From: JBDSLU01 sp039916225
GTDB lineage: Bacteria; Acidobacteriota; Vicinamibacteria; Vicinamibacterales; Vicinamibacteraceae
Direction: 5' to 3'
NCBI GenBank assembly: GCA_039916225.1
Contig: JBDSLU010000310.1
Location: 1 to 15,995 of the forward strand
DNA: 15,995 nt
A program made the translations under genes and the position numbers. This document shows, one piece after another, positions 1 through 7,558 of this stretch (its first letter is position 1; each line of letters opens with the position of its first letter). The notes under the pieces were generated by a model. It was given only the letters and a program-made list of their open reading frames with translations. It did not search any database and was not told the origin of the DNA.

Positions 1-83
1 TCCCGGTCGGCAACGGACCGTTCGGTGCCCGCGGATTCCCGGGCCTGCACACCCGCCAGCGGCCGGAGGGCCGCATGGCGTAG
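1..83 (+). CDS. C-terminal end of an unidentified protein (cut by window edge)
   Basis: The frame beginning at base 3 is open from the window edge to a TAG at 81-83. It reads about 26 residues rich in Gly, Pro and Arg (GNGPFGARGFPG near the start, RPEGRMA at the end). Only the tail is present and I do not recognise the family. It could equally be a chance open frame. A short stem-loop follows at 109-122, between this stop and the minus-strand remnant that converges on it. Confidence 0.3.
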   Translation, partial: PVGNGPFGARGFPGLHTRQRPEGRMA

Positions 84-108
84 AGACACTACACCTGGGC
101 AATCGACC

Positions 109-122
109 GCGGCGCGAGCCGC
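109..122. terminator. Short GC stem with GCGA tetraloop between converging frames
   Basis: GCGGC (109-113) pairs with GCCGC (118-122) around a GCGA loop of the GNRA type. It lies between the end of the first frame (83) and the end of the minus-strand response-regulator remnant (147). There is no U-tract and the stem is only 5 bp, so a terminator role is a weak inference from position. Confidence 0.2.
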
Positions 123-146
123 ATGAGGGGGCTGGGACCGAAGCCG

Positions 147-406
147 CTAGAGGCCCGAGGCGGCCGACGACGGCGGTTCGTCACCGGCGAACCGGCGCAC
201 CGACGCGAGCAGCGCGTCGCTGGTGTACGGCTTGGCCAGCACACCGTCGAAGACGCTCTTCAGCGGCCCGTCGTAGAAACGCCGGTACCTTCGAGCTGCT
301 CCACGAGCCGCGACCGACGGCGTTCATGATCGCGCGATTGTTCGGCGAGGCGCTCCGTCTCCACCAGCACCTGCCCGAGCGCCCGACCGTCGAACGCGTA
401 CGCCAT
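147..406 (-). pseudogene. Response-regulator receiver-domain remnant, frameshifted
   Basis: On the minus strand, the frame ending at TAG 149-147 reads FDGVLAKPYTSDALLASVRR, followed by an acidic, Pro/Ser-rich tail. The VLAKPY segment with the following alpha-5 helix is the hallmark end of a CheY-like receiver domain (conserved Lys-Pro). The phosphoacceptor Asp part is not present upstream in any frame. A separate short open frame in another phase starts at ATG 406-404 and stops at 262-260. It encodes a charged, helical stretch (about 48 residues) that overlaps the receiver fragment. I read this as the two ends of a broken sensor or response regulator joined by a deletion and frameshift. The receiver tail is fairly convincing; the link to the 5' frame is a guess. 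Confidence 0.45.
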
Positions 407-451
407 GTCGACCAATCCCGCCTCTGACCTCGCCACTTCTCAGTCTGCAAA

Positions 452-520
452 CTTTAGAGTAAAAAGTACTTACGCTGACAATGTCAGAATTATACAGCGG
501 CCGTCTGGTTCCGGCTGACA
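452..520 (+). promoter_or_regulatory. AT-rich upstream region of the Crp/Fnr gene with a palindromic operator candidate
   Basis: This is the only clearly AT-rich patch in the first 600 bases. It contains a perfect 13-bp inverted repeat CTGACA-A-TGTCAG at 475-487, an 8-bp palindrome AAGTACTT at 464-471, and a second half-site GCTGACA at 514-520, 40 bp after the first. A TATACA at 491-496 could be a -10 element, but no good -35 sits 16-18 bp before it. The palindrome is a reasonable autoregulatory site for the Crp/Fnr protein encoded at 582. It does not match the classical CRP (TGTGA-N6-TCACA) or FNR (TTGAT-N4-ATCAA) sites. Confidence 0.4.
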
Positions 521-581
521 CTGATTGTGCGGCTGTGTTGGGATGCAGCGCCACTGACCCGATCTGATACAAGGAGCCTGC

Positions 582-1325
582 GTGACTGCTGACCGGATCC
601 ACAACACCGTGCTCGCCGAACTGGCGAAGTCGGATCGAAAGGTCTTCCAACAGCTGATGGACGACCTCGACCCGCATCCCATGCAGCGCGGTGCGGTGCT
701 CGGGTCGGCCCGGGCCCACAGCGAGTTCGCCTACTTCATCGACTCCGGTGTCGTCTCGGTCGTCGCGCACACCAGGAATGGCAGCTCGGTCGAAGTCGCG
801 CTGGTCGGCAAGGAAGGTGTCGCCGGCATCGCCGATGCGCTCGGGGCGCATCCGCTGCCCTACGGACTGGTCGTGCAGCTGCCCGGACTCGCCTATCGGG
901 CGCCGAAGGCGTTGATCCGCCAGCACATCATGTCGTGCAGCGCCCTGCACGAACTGCTCATGAACTACTCGCAGCGGGTGATGCACCAGCTCGCGCAGTC
1001 GGCGGTCTGCAACCGCTTCCACACGTCGGTGCAACGGTTGGCGCGCTGGCTGCTGCTGACCGCCGAGCGGGCCGACACCACCCGGTTCGAGCTGACCCAC
1101 GAACTGCTCGCGCAGATGGTCGGGGCGCCGCGATCCGCCGTCAGCCAGGCCGCGTCGGCGCTGCGCGACAAGGGCATCATCGACTACCGCCGCGGCGTCC
1201 TCACCATCCGCAACACCGCCCGGCTCCACAAGGTCGCGTGCGAGTGCTTCGACGTCCTCTCCCTGGCTGGCCCGATGGCGCCACCGACGGCGCCGGCCCG
1301 CACCCGGACAACGCGCAAGCGCTGA
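582..1325 (+). CDS. Crp/Fnr-family transcriptional regulator
   Basis: A 247-residue cytoplasmic DNA-binding regulator. Residues about 10-120 form the cyclic-nucleotide-binding-like beta-barrel sensor (YFIDSGVVSVV, then VALVGKEGVAGI). A long dimerisation helix follows (about 120-155, with the AQSAVCNRFH segment), then a winged helix at about 150-210 whose recognition helix is around GAPRSAVSQAASAL (181-194). The layout and the ACNRFH/RLARWLL block match the Crp-type regulators abundant in Acidobacteriota and some Proteobacteria. The canonical cAMP-binding Arg-Ser pair is not evident, so the ligand is unknown. The GTG start at 582 is supported by AAGGAG at 571-576 with 5-nt spacing. The last 17 residues are Pro/Arg/Thr-rich and probably disordered. 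A palindrome at 475-487 may be its operator. The gene at 1374 follows after 48 nt and may be cotranscribed. Confidence 0.9.
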   Translation: MTADRIHNTVLAELAKSDRKVFQQLMDDLDPHPMQRGAVLGSARAHSEFAYFIDSGVVSVVAHTRNGSSVEVALVGKEGVAGIADALGAHPLPYGLVVQLPGLAYRAPKALIRQHIMSCSALHELLMNYSQRVMHQLAQSAVCNRFHTSVQRLARWLLLTAERADTTRFELTHELLAQMVGAPRSAVSQAASALRDKGIIDYRRGVLTIRNTARLHKVACECFDVLSLAGPMAPPTAPARTRTTRKR

Positions 1326-1373
1326 CGTCACATCCAGCCGGCCCGGCGCGTCAGGTAAGCAGGGGGGACATCG

Positions 1374-1838
1374 ATGCTCAGTGTGAACAGCTATCCGAAG
1401 GCCTTCGTGGACGCCTGCCGGACCCGGATCGACGATCAGGTCGCGGCCTATCGCGCCTTGTTGAAGGCCGCCGGCACGAGCGCCAGGAAAACCGCCGGCA
1501 AAGCCGCCGGTGCCGACGCGGGTGTGGCCGCCGCGGCGGCGCGGTTCGAGCCACCGTTCTTCGGCCACCTGGTGATCGCGCTCGACGCCGGCTTCATGCA
1601 CCGCAGCCGGACGCTGGAGCAGAAGGACGGCAACGCGATGAACGAGGTGCGGATGCTGTCGGCGTCGCTGGTGCAGCATGGCGGCATCCTCGCCGCCGAC
1701 AAGACGATCAAGTACGACCCGGCGACGAGCGTGCTGAAGGTGAAGGTCGGCGACCCGATCACCATCGACCAGGCCGGGTTCGTACGGCTCGCGGCGGCGT
1801 ATTTCGCGGCCATCGCGGCGACGTTTCAGGGCCCGTAG
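1374..1838 (+). CDS. Conserved hypothetical protein
   Basis: A 154-residue soluble protein with no signal peptide or membrane segment. It resembles a small uncharacterised family I remember from actinobacteria and acidobacteria. That family has the N-terminal start MLSVNSYP.AYVDACR, a central FEPxFF...LxLDxxFxHRxRxxExKDGN block and an NEVRML.AS helix, followed by ADKTIK, VGDxI and an FVRLAxAFFA helix. All of these are visible here (FFGHLVIALDAGFMHRSR at about residues 62-79, LEQKDGNAMNEVRML at about 81-95). An Ala/Lys-rich low-complexity segment at about 30-55 separates the N-terminal helix from the core. No function is known to me. The start is supported by AGGGGGG at 1361-1367. The gene lies 48 nt downstream of the Crp/Fnr gene and converges, with a 5-nt gap, on the winged-helix regulator. 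Confidence 0.75.
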   Translation: MLSVNSYPKAFVDACRTRIDDQVAAYRALLKAAGTSARKTAGKAAGADAGVAAAAARFEPPFFGHLVIALDAGFMHRSRTLEQKDGNAMNEVRMLSASLVQHGGILAADKTIKYDPATSVLKVKVGDPITIDQAGFVRLAAAYFAAIAATFQGP

Positions 1839-1843
1839 GGTCT

Positions 1844-2773
1844 TCAGCGCAGGTGAGCCACCAGGCCGCGCCGGACGCCGGAGGCCACGCGCGCCTGGAG
1901 ATCGGCTTCGCTGCCCGCGCCGAGCGGGAAGGCGTCAATCCAGAGGTGGGCCTGGTCCCGGCCGCGGATCAGGTGCGTCCGCACCAGGACACCACCGTCG
2001 CGCCATTGCACCTGGCCGATGACGATGAAGCGGGCGTCGAGCGCGTCGCGGATCGCCGCCACGTCGCGGAACGGCCGCGCCGTGCGCAGCACCGCGGCGT
2101 TGCCGATGACGGCCAGTCGCGGCTCGGCGGTAAGGCCGGCCACCGTCGCATCGGTCAGCGCCTGGGCCAGCGGCGACAGCTCCGGGCGCCCGGTCTCGTT
2201 GTCGAACAGGACGACGGCCACGCGCACCGGCCGATCGTCGGCCGACCAGCGATAGCCGATCCACGCGGCGGTCGCGATCGCCGCGATGACGGCTGCCGCC
2301 GGGAGCAGCCAGCGCCGGCGTGATGGCGTGGTGGCCGTGGCGGCGGCCGTGGCGGCGGCCGTGCCCGCGACCGGGGCGACGGCCGGAGCCGGCGCCGCCG
2401 CGAGGACTGCGACGGCCGCGACGGTCGACGCCGCTTCCACCTCCGTCACGGCCGCCACGAACCGGTAGCCGCGCTTGGGCAGCGTCTCGACATACGCCGG
2501 TCGGTCGGCGTCGTCGCCGAGCGCTTCGCGCAACTTGGCGACGGCAGTGTTCAGGCCGGCCGTGGCATCGACGAACGTCTCGGCGCCCCACAGACGCGCG
2601 GCCAACTCGGCGCGCGTCACGACGCCGCCCGGCTGCGCCAGCAGCGACGCCAACAACCGGAACGGCAGATCCTGCAGCGGCACCGCGGCGCCGTCGCGCC
2701 ACAGTTCGCCGCTCACGAGATCCGCTTCGAAGGGGCCGAATCGAAGCCGGCGAGCGGCCGGCGCTGGCGCCAT
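1844..2773 (-). CDS. Membrane-anchored winged-helix (PhoB/CadC-type) one-component regulator with TolB-like domain
   Basis: A 309-residue protein in three parts. Residues 10-106 are an OmpR/PhoB-type winged helix (RFGPFEADLVSGEL, then TRAELAARLWG, LNTAVAKLREALGD, YVETLPKRGYRFVA), which is diagnostic. An Ala/Thr/Pro-rich linker (about 110-150) leads to one transmembrane helix at about 155-174. Residues 181-309 are an extracytoplasmic domain of the FlgO/TolB-N type (VAVVLFDNETGRPELSPLAQAL). This ToxR/CadC-like arrangement, with DNA-binding domain inside and sensor outside, is frequent in Acidobacteriota. The ATG at 2773 lies 5 nt after the stop of the ankyrin gene with no clear ribosome binding site, suggesting translational coupling. 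Part of the linker is encoded by two perfect 12-bp tandem repeats. The ligand and targets are unknown; its own operon is an obvious candidate. Confidence 0.85.
   Translation of the reverse strand: MAPAPAARRLRFGPFEADLVSGELWRDGAAVPLQDLPFRLLASLLAQPGGVVTRAELAARLWGAETFVDATAGLNTAVAKLREALGDDADRPAYVETLPKRGYRFVAAVTEVEAASTVAAVAVLAAAPAPAVAPVAGTAAATAAATATTPSRRRWLLPAAAVIAAIATAAWIGYRWSADDRPVRVAVVLFDNETGRPELSPLAQALTDATVAGLTAEPRLAVIGNAAVLRTARPFRDVAAIRDALDARFIVIGQVQWRDGGVLVRTHLIRGRDQAHLWIDAFPLGAGSEADLQARVASGVRRGLVAHLR
2336..2359. repeat. Two perfect tandem copies of a 12-bp GC-only repeat in a linker
   Basis: The unit CGTGGCGGCGGC occurs at 2336-2347 and 2348-2359, and a third partial copy begins at 2360. 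It encodes the Ala/Thr repeats of the winged-helix regulator's linker. As the unit is a multiple of three, copy-number change would alter linker length without breaking the frame. Confidence 0.6.
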
Positions 2774-2778
2774 GACGG

Positions 2779-3618
2779 CTATTGTTTCACCGCCTTTGTC
2801 GCGCGCAGCACCACATCGGGATCGTGGACGGCGAGGGTCACGGCGTCGGGCCGGACCTCGAAGACGACACGCACGTTGTCGGCGCCGGCCGGGCTGAACG
2901 CGAGGCTGCCCTGGTGACGTAAGTTGCGCGAGCGACCGGCCAGGGCAAACGAAAGCAGCCCGTTGCCCGGGGCGATGACGACCGGCTCGTCACCGCCGCC
3001 CTCGACGACGTAGGTTCCAGCGATCAGCGCCAGCTGTTCCGGCGTCAGCGGTGCCTGCGGCGGCGGTGGATCGGCGTCGCCGAGCGCGGTCAGGTAGTCG
3101 ACGACCGGCTTGGCCGCCGTCCCGCCGGCGCGCGCATGCCGCATCAGCGACAGGCTGTGGGGGCCGCGGACCGTCTGGATCCCCGGAGACGCCGCGACGA
3201 AGGCCCTGACGACGTCGAGGTGGCCCAGCATCGCCGCCGAGAAGATCGTCGGCTGGGCGCCGTTGGCGATGAGGTCTTCCGCGATCTCGCGGTTGCCGAC
3301 GTGGCAGGCGCCGCCGAGCGCCGACTCCCAGTCGCCGAAGCCCCAGTCATAGGTGGCCTTGGCCAGAGTCTGCTGCCGGTCCACCAGCGTCCGCAGCCGC
3401 GCGACGTTCCCGTGCGCGGCGATGACCGCGTCACGGACGAGCCCGACCGACTGCGCGGGAAATTCGGCGCCAGTCGAAGCCGCCGGCAGGGGCGACTCCG
3501 GAACGATGACCTTGGCACTGGCTGATGGAACGGCTGATCCCTGGAAGCCGGCCGCGGTGCTGCCGCGGGCGGCGAGCCAGGCCGCCGGTGCGAGGGCGAA
3601 AGAACGACGCGTGAGCAT
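2779..3618 (-). CDS. Exported ankyrin-repeat protein with C-terminal beta-barrel-like domain
   Basis: A 279-residue protein with an N-terminal Tat-like leader (MLTRRSFALAPAAWLAA) and an Ala-rich hydrophobic core. Residues about 58-165 contain degenerate ankyrin repeats: VRDAVIAAHGNVARLRTLVD, DWESALGGACHVGNREIAED, LIANGAQPTIFSAAMLGHLD, VVRAFVAASPG. About 185-279 (LTPEQLALIAGTYVVEGG onward) looks like a small beta-sheet domain of the lipocalin/DUF3471 kind. Comparable exported ankyrin proteins are common in Acidobacteriota; their role is unknown, though protein binding is likely. The start is supported by a GGAGGAT ribosome binding site lying inside a 19-bp perfect palindrome (3624-3642), so translation may be structure-controlled. 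The gene runs into the winged-helix regulator after 5 nt. The 115-nt gap to the esterase gene upstream allows its own promoter, though none is obvious. Confidence 0.8.
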   Translation of the reverse strand: MLTRRSFALAPAAWLAARGSTAAGFQGSAVPSASAKVIVPESPLPAASTGAEFPAQSVGLVRDAVIAAHGNVARLRTLVDRQQTLAKATYDWGFGDWESALGGACHVGNREIAEDLIANGAQPTIFSAAMLGHLDVVRAFVAASPGIQTVRGPHSLSLMRHARAGGTAAKPVVDYLTALGDADPPPPQAPLTPEQLALIAGTYVVEGGGDEPVVIAPGNGLLSFALAGRSRNLRHQGSLAFSPAGADNVRVVFEVRPDAVTLAVHDPDVVLRATKAVKQ

Positions 3619-3649
3619 GGATGATCCTCCGCCGCGGAGGATGCCATCC
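3619..3649 (-). promoter_or_regulatory. Hairpin/palindrome sequestering the ribosome binding site of the ankyrin gene
   Basis: ATCCTCCGCCGCGGAGGAT (3624-3642) is a perfect inverted repeat with 9-bp arms and a 1-base centre. GGATG (3619-3623) and CATCC (3645-3649) extend it by another 5 bp across a 2-base bulge. On the minus-strand transcript the Shine-Dalgarno GGAGGAT lies in the 3' arm and the start codon (3618-3616) follows immediately. A 1-nt loop cannot form as drawn in RNA, so the real hairpin would open several central pairs. As DNA, the same element could be a dyad-symmetric operator. Confidence 0.55.
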
Positions 3650-3733
3650 GGGAGAGGCCAGGACCATCGACGGCGTCTGAATTCTCGCTGAACCGCCCCA
3701 ATTCGGGCTCGGGCCGTCCTGCCGGCGCGGCGA

Positions 3734-6700
3734 TCAGCGACAGGCGAAGTTGGCGGCCGCGTCAGTCGAGCCGCGACGAGCGTAGGTGGCCTTCTGGGGG
3801 TAGGGGCACAGCGGACGGGTCCGGACGGTGGCGCCGTCCTCGACCCGCGACGCGACGATCCGGTCGGGCGCCCGGCCGCGCTCGACCCACGCGTCGAGCG
3901 CCATCAGGAGATCGTGGTCGGCATCGACGATCGGCGACGGCGACTGCTGATTGCCGAAACAGGTGGCGCCCGGACCGCCACCGCAATGGCCCATGCCGGG
4001 CACGAGGAAGAGCCGGAAGAAGCGATCGATGGGACGCGCCAGGCCGAGGCGTCGGCGCACCCGCTCGTAGTAGGCGATGGTGTCGAGCGGGTTGACGACC
4101 GGATCCTGCCAGCCGTGGTAGACGATGACCTTGCCGCCGCGAGCCTGGAACGTCCGCAGGTCGTCGCTGGTCTGATCGATGGCCGCGCCGACTGTGGCAT
4201 CCGCGACCGCCAGATCGCGATCCGGATCGAATTGCCACCAGTCCCAGGCCGGATCGCGGAACACCCAGCGGCGCCAGAACGCCGCCCGTGCCGGTTCAGC
4301 GCCGCCCCAGTACTGATGCCAGCCGATCTGCGGCCGGCCGTCCGACGCTGAGGTCAGGGCCTCGCTGCTCTTCGGCCAGCCCGGATAGATCAGCGTGCCG
4401 CTCGCCACGCTGCGGAGCCCGTCGTAGAGGCGCCGCAGCGCCCCGAGTTGCGGCTCGGTCAGGCAGGACGGCCCGTCGCCGGCACGGCACGCCAGCACCG
4501 CCGGATCGAACCGGCACGCCCGCGGATCGTCGACGATGCCGTCGGTGACGCCGTCGTTGGCGTCGCACGCCGCGACGACCGCCCGGGTGATGATCGGCAG
4601 CTTGGCTGGCGGCAGGATCGGCGCCGCGTCGCCAGGGCGATGGTTGGCGAGAAATCGCGCCAGGAAGGCCGCGTTGAGTCGCACGCGGTTGGCGCCCGGC
4701 GCCCCGGCGATGACGCCATCGACGTCCTGCGGATACCGCTGCAGCAGCGCGAAGCCCTGATGGCCGCCGGTCGAGCAGCCGTAGAAATAGGTGCGCCGTG
4801 GCGCGCGCCCGCCGACCGCTTCGACGATCCGCTTGGCCGGGCCGAGGATCGTATGGACCGATCGCGTGCCCCAGTCGAGGATCCGCTCGGGCGCGTCGAC
4901 GCCCCACAGCAGGTCGTCCGGTGTCGCGCCCTGGTGACCGGTGTCGCCGCCGACGGCGGCGTAGCCCTGCGACAGAGCGTGGGTCATGTCGCCGGTGTTG
5001 ATCGCGTTGCTGAAGCCGCCGTTGCCGGTGGCGACCAGCTTGCCGTTCCACGCCGTCGGAACCCAGACCTCGAAGGTGATCAGCGAACCGGGACCGGACG
5101 ACGCCGTTGCCTTGACCTGGCAGGCGTCGCGATCCGGCAGCACCGCCGCCATCAGGACCGTCGCCGCCCCGTCGAGGCGGGCCGCGATCGCCGGCAGATC
5201 GCAGGTCGACATCGCCGCGGCCTTCGCGGCCGGCTGCGCCGCGAGCACGTCGCTCTTCCCGGCCTCGACGATCAGGCGATCGGCATCCGCACGCAGCAGG
5301 AAGCGCTCGCTGACGGCGGTCTCCGCCGCCGTGCGCACCGCGCGGACGTAGCCGTCGTGCGTCTGATAGCGCTCTTCCAACGATGGCCGCGGGTCACGAG
5401 CGGTCAGGCGCTCGGCGCGGGTGCGCGCGAAGGGCAGATAGCCGCCACTGAAGCCACAGCCCTGATCCTTGAAGAACCCGCCAGCAAAGGCGTTCCACCC
5501 GAGATACGTGCCGAGCGGCGCCTGGTGCAGGACCGATGCGACGCCGTCCAGCTCGTTACCGTCCGGCCCGACGCGCGGCACCAGCGAGGGCAGGACCCGC
5601 CGGACGCGCGGCGGCGCGGCACGCAACACACCGGTGAGGTCGTTGAGGACCAGGCCCGGCCCGAACTCGTAGTCGAGGACGGGGTTCAGCAGCGGTACCG
5701 GATCGCGGGCACCGGGGATGCGCGCGAATGTTGCCGCCACTGCCGTCGGCGGCACGAGCTGGCCGCGGGCCAGGCGCGGGTAGCGGCTCTCGGGCGGCGC
5801 GGTGTCGCGCACGACCCACTCGACCAGGGCGTTGGTCAGCGCGCGCGTCGTGTCGGCCTCTGGGTTGGGATTGGCTGGCAGTGTGCACCCGGCCGGCGCC
5901 GGGGCGGGCTCGATGGCGAAGCCGCCGCGGCCGCCGCCGTGGGTCGTGCCCGGATAGTAGTAGCGCCGGACGTTGGCCGGCAGCGGGATGTCGGCGCGGG
6001 CATCGGTGCCGACCAGGTCCGGCGACATGCGCAGGCCCCAGAACTCCGCCGAGCCGAAGGCCTCGATGATCTTCGGACAGGTGTGCGACGCGGTGCACCG
6101 ATCGAGCAGGCTGGCCGGGCGCCGGCCGCGCGACCGATCCTCGTAGCGGCCCCACCAGATCGCCGGCTCGCTGCCGGCCTCGAACAGCGACGCGGCGCCG
6201 CCGGGCACGCCGAAGCGCACGTTCATCGGCGTCTGCCGGGCGGCGATCCGCGGAAAGGCGCCGTCCCACACGGCACGTCCGTCGGCGCCTTCGTTGAACC
6301 CGAGGTGGATGAACGTGCGGATGAAGTTGCCCGACTGCGAGTCGCCGATGGCGACGGCGTGGCGGATCGCGCCGGCAACGGGATTGGGCGCGCCCTGCCC
6401 GTCGGCGGCGGCGCCGCGGAAGAACGCCGTGATGTCGCGGGTCGCGGCCAAGCCGACGCCGAGCACGAGCGGATCGCGGACGGTGTAGGAGAGCTGATAG
6501 AGCCGGGCCGGATCGAAGCCGCCCTTGACGCACACCTGCGTGGCATCCGGCGTCCCGGGAAACGACGTCGTCCGGCAATCGGCGAAGGCCCACGCCGTGC
6601 GCGGCACGTCACGGACGTCGCGCTGCACGCCGGTCGCGCTTTCGTGACCGATGCTGATCAGCCTGGCGTCCGGCTGCTCGAGCCCGGCCGGTGGATACGC

Positions 6701-7258
6701 CGGCGGCGGATTGCCGATCGTCGCGTGGCGGATCGGCAGCGTGGTCGTGCCCGGCGCGGCGTTGGCGAAGCGGGCGATCATCCGGCCGGTGATCGGCGAG
6801 CCATCCGACGTCCGCGCGACCGGGACGGCGATTGTCTGCTTGTCGGGTGCCGGCGGCAGGTCGCCTTGCCAGCCGCTCACCAGCCAGACGTGGCCGTCGG
6901 CCGACGATGCCGGCGCGCCATTGCCGCGATTGACGACGCTGTAGATCAGCACCCCGGACGCTTTGGCGAGGTCGACGGGCCGGGTGAGCGCGAAGGTCGC
7001 GACGTACTCGACGCGGCCGCGCGTGTTGCGCGGCGCCAGCGCGAGATCCTGGATGATGGCGTTGCGGCGATCGGCGGGATCGATCTCGCCGTGGACGCGA
7101 CCGCGGATCAGCTCGTAGGGCCCGGCGGCGGCGACGGCCTGACTTGGCGCCATCGGTTCACGCGACAGGATCTCGAGCCGCGTGACCTGCGCCGACGCCG
7201 GCCTGACGGCACACGACGCGACGACGACCGCGAACAGCGTAGCAACGACCAGTCTCAT
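3734..7258 (-). CDS. Secreted double alpha/beta hydrolase: Abhydrolase_10-type domain fused to tannase/feruloyl esterase
   Basis: A 1174-residue exported protein. A hydrophobic leader ends near ASAQ (about residue 24); VASC at 13-16 could instead be a lipobox. Residues about 27-675 match the large alpha/beta-hydrolase family seen as stand-alone proteins with a G(F/D)SQSG elbow: GDSQSGNFIR is at 305-314, probable nucleophile Ser309, with a possible catalytic His in PGTTHGGG. Residues about 685-1174 are a tannase/feruloyl esterase (PF07519). They have GCSTGG with nucleophile Ser829 and preceding Cys828, Asp1052 in GWQDPVVNP, and His1091-Cys1092 in PGMGHCGGG. The Cys828/Cys1092 pair is the family's disulfide linking Ser and His. 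A calcium-loop-like CDANDGVTDGIVDDP is at about 898-912. Both triads look intact. The family hydrolyses esters of hydroxycinnamic or gallic acid and related aromatic esters. The start overlaps the preceding gene's stop (ATGA), so it is the last gene of the operon. Confidence 0.92.
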   Translation of the reverse strand: MRLVVATLFAVVVASCAVRPASAQVTRLEILSREPMAPSQAVAAAGPYELIRGRVHGEIDPADRRNAIIQDLALAPRNTRGRVEYVATFALTRPVDLAKASGVLIYSVVNRGNGAPASSADGHVWLVSGWQGDLPPAPDKQTIAVPVARTSDGSPITGRMIARFANAAPGTTTLPIRHATIGNPPPAYPPAGLEQPDARLISIGHESATGVQRDVRDVPRTAWAFADCRTTSFPGTPDATQVCVKGGFDPARLYQLSYTVRDPLVLGVGLAATRDITAFFRGAAADGQGAPNPVAGAIRHAVAIGDSQSGNFIRTFIHLGFNEGADGRAVWDGAFPRIAARQTPMNVRFGVPGGAASLFEAGSEPAIWWGRYEDRSRGRRPASLLDRCTASHTCPKIIEAFGSAEFWGLRMSPDLVGTDARADIPLPANVRRYYYPGTTHGGGRGGFAIEPAPAPAGCTLPANPNPEADTTRALTNALVEWVVRDTAPPESRYPRLARGQLVPPTAVAATFARIPGARDPVPLLNPVLDYEFGPGLVLNDLTGVLRAAPPRVRRVLPSLVPRVGPDGNELDGVASVLHQAPLGTYLGWNAFAGGFFKDQGCGFSGGYLPFARTRAERLTARDPRPSLEERYQTHDGYVRAVRTAAETAVSERFLLRADADRLIVEAGKSDVLAAQPAAKAAAMSTCDLPAIAARLDGAATVLMAAVLPDRDACQVKATASSGPGSLITFEVWVPTAWNGKLVATGNGGFSNAINTGDMTHALSQGYAAVGGDTGHQGATPDDLLWGVDAPERILDWGTRSVHTILGPAKRIVEAVGGRAPRRTYFYGCSTGGHQGFALLQRYPQDVDGVIAGAPGANRVRLNAAFLARFLANHRPGDAAPILPPAKLPIITRAVVAACDANDGVTDGIVDDPRACRFDPAVLACRAGDGPSCLTEPQLGALRRLYDGLRSVASGTLIYPGWPKSSEALTSASDGRPQIGWHQYWGGAEPARAAFWRRWVFRDPAWDWWQFDPDRDLAVADATVGAAIDQTSDDLRTFQARGGKVIVYHGWQDPVVNPLDTIAYYERVRRRLGLARPIDRFFRLFLVPGMGHCGGGPGATCFGNQQSPSPIVDADHDLLMALDAWVERGRAPDRIVASRVEDGATVRTRPLCPYPQKATYARRGSTDAAANFACR

Positions 7259-7557
7259 GCAATCTCCAGCTCGAGGAGCGCGGCGCTCAGCGACTTGCCA
7301 TGCGGATCGAGCGCCAGGGTCTCGGTCACGCCGCCGCCGGGCGGCCGCTCCAGGACGAAGTTCAGCGCCGCCAGCTGCGGCAGCTCGTAGCGCAGCACCG
7401 GCCCGGCGATCAGGCCAGCCAGATGCTCGGCCACGCGGTCCACGGTGACGGCGGCGGCGATGCGCGGGTAGTCGGCGGGATCGAAGGCGATCACCGAGAG
7501 GTTGACGCGGCGGCCTTTGTCGCCGGCGCGGCCATGGGCGATCGTACGGAGCAACAT
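7255..7557 (-). CDS. AtuA-type C-terminal domain protein (stand-alone)
   Basis: About 100 residues starting MLLRTIAHGRAGDKG. AHxRxGDKG, N.SVIA.DPADYP, RYELPQLAALNFVL and GGGVTETL...GKSLSAALL are the conserved blocks of the small domain found at the C-terminus of AtuA-like proteins. Here it is a separate gene, as in many non-pseudomonad genomes. I take the ATG at 7557 rather than the upstream in-frame ATG at 7662. The family begins at this point, the extra 35 residues would lie inside the preceding gene and look like out-of-frame Arg/Pro sequence, and GGAGG (7571-7567) precedes 7557 by 9 nt. The stop of the DUF1446 gene is 1 nt upstream and the start of the esterase overlaps its stop, so it is translationally coupled on both sides. 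It probably works as a complex with the DUF1446 protein. Confidence 0.85.
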   Translation of the reverse strand: MLLRTIAHGRAGDKGRRVNLSVIAFDPADYPRIAAAVTVDRVAEHLAGLIAGPVLRYELPQLAALNFVLERPPGGGVTETLALDPHGKSLSAALLELEIA

Positions 7558-7558
7558 G

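Noticed and set aside
4448..7390. A 980-codon open frame on the plus strand opposite the double hydrolase
   Set aside because: It is antisense to a gene with intact catalytic motifs, is Arg/Asp/Gly-rich without recognisable domains, and is explained by GC-rich codon bias.
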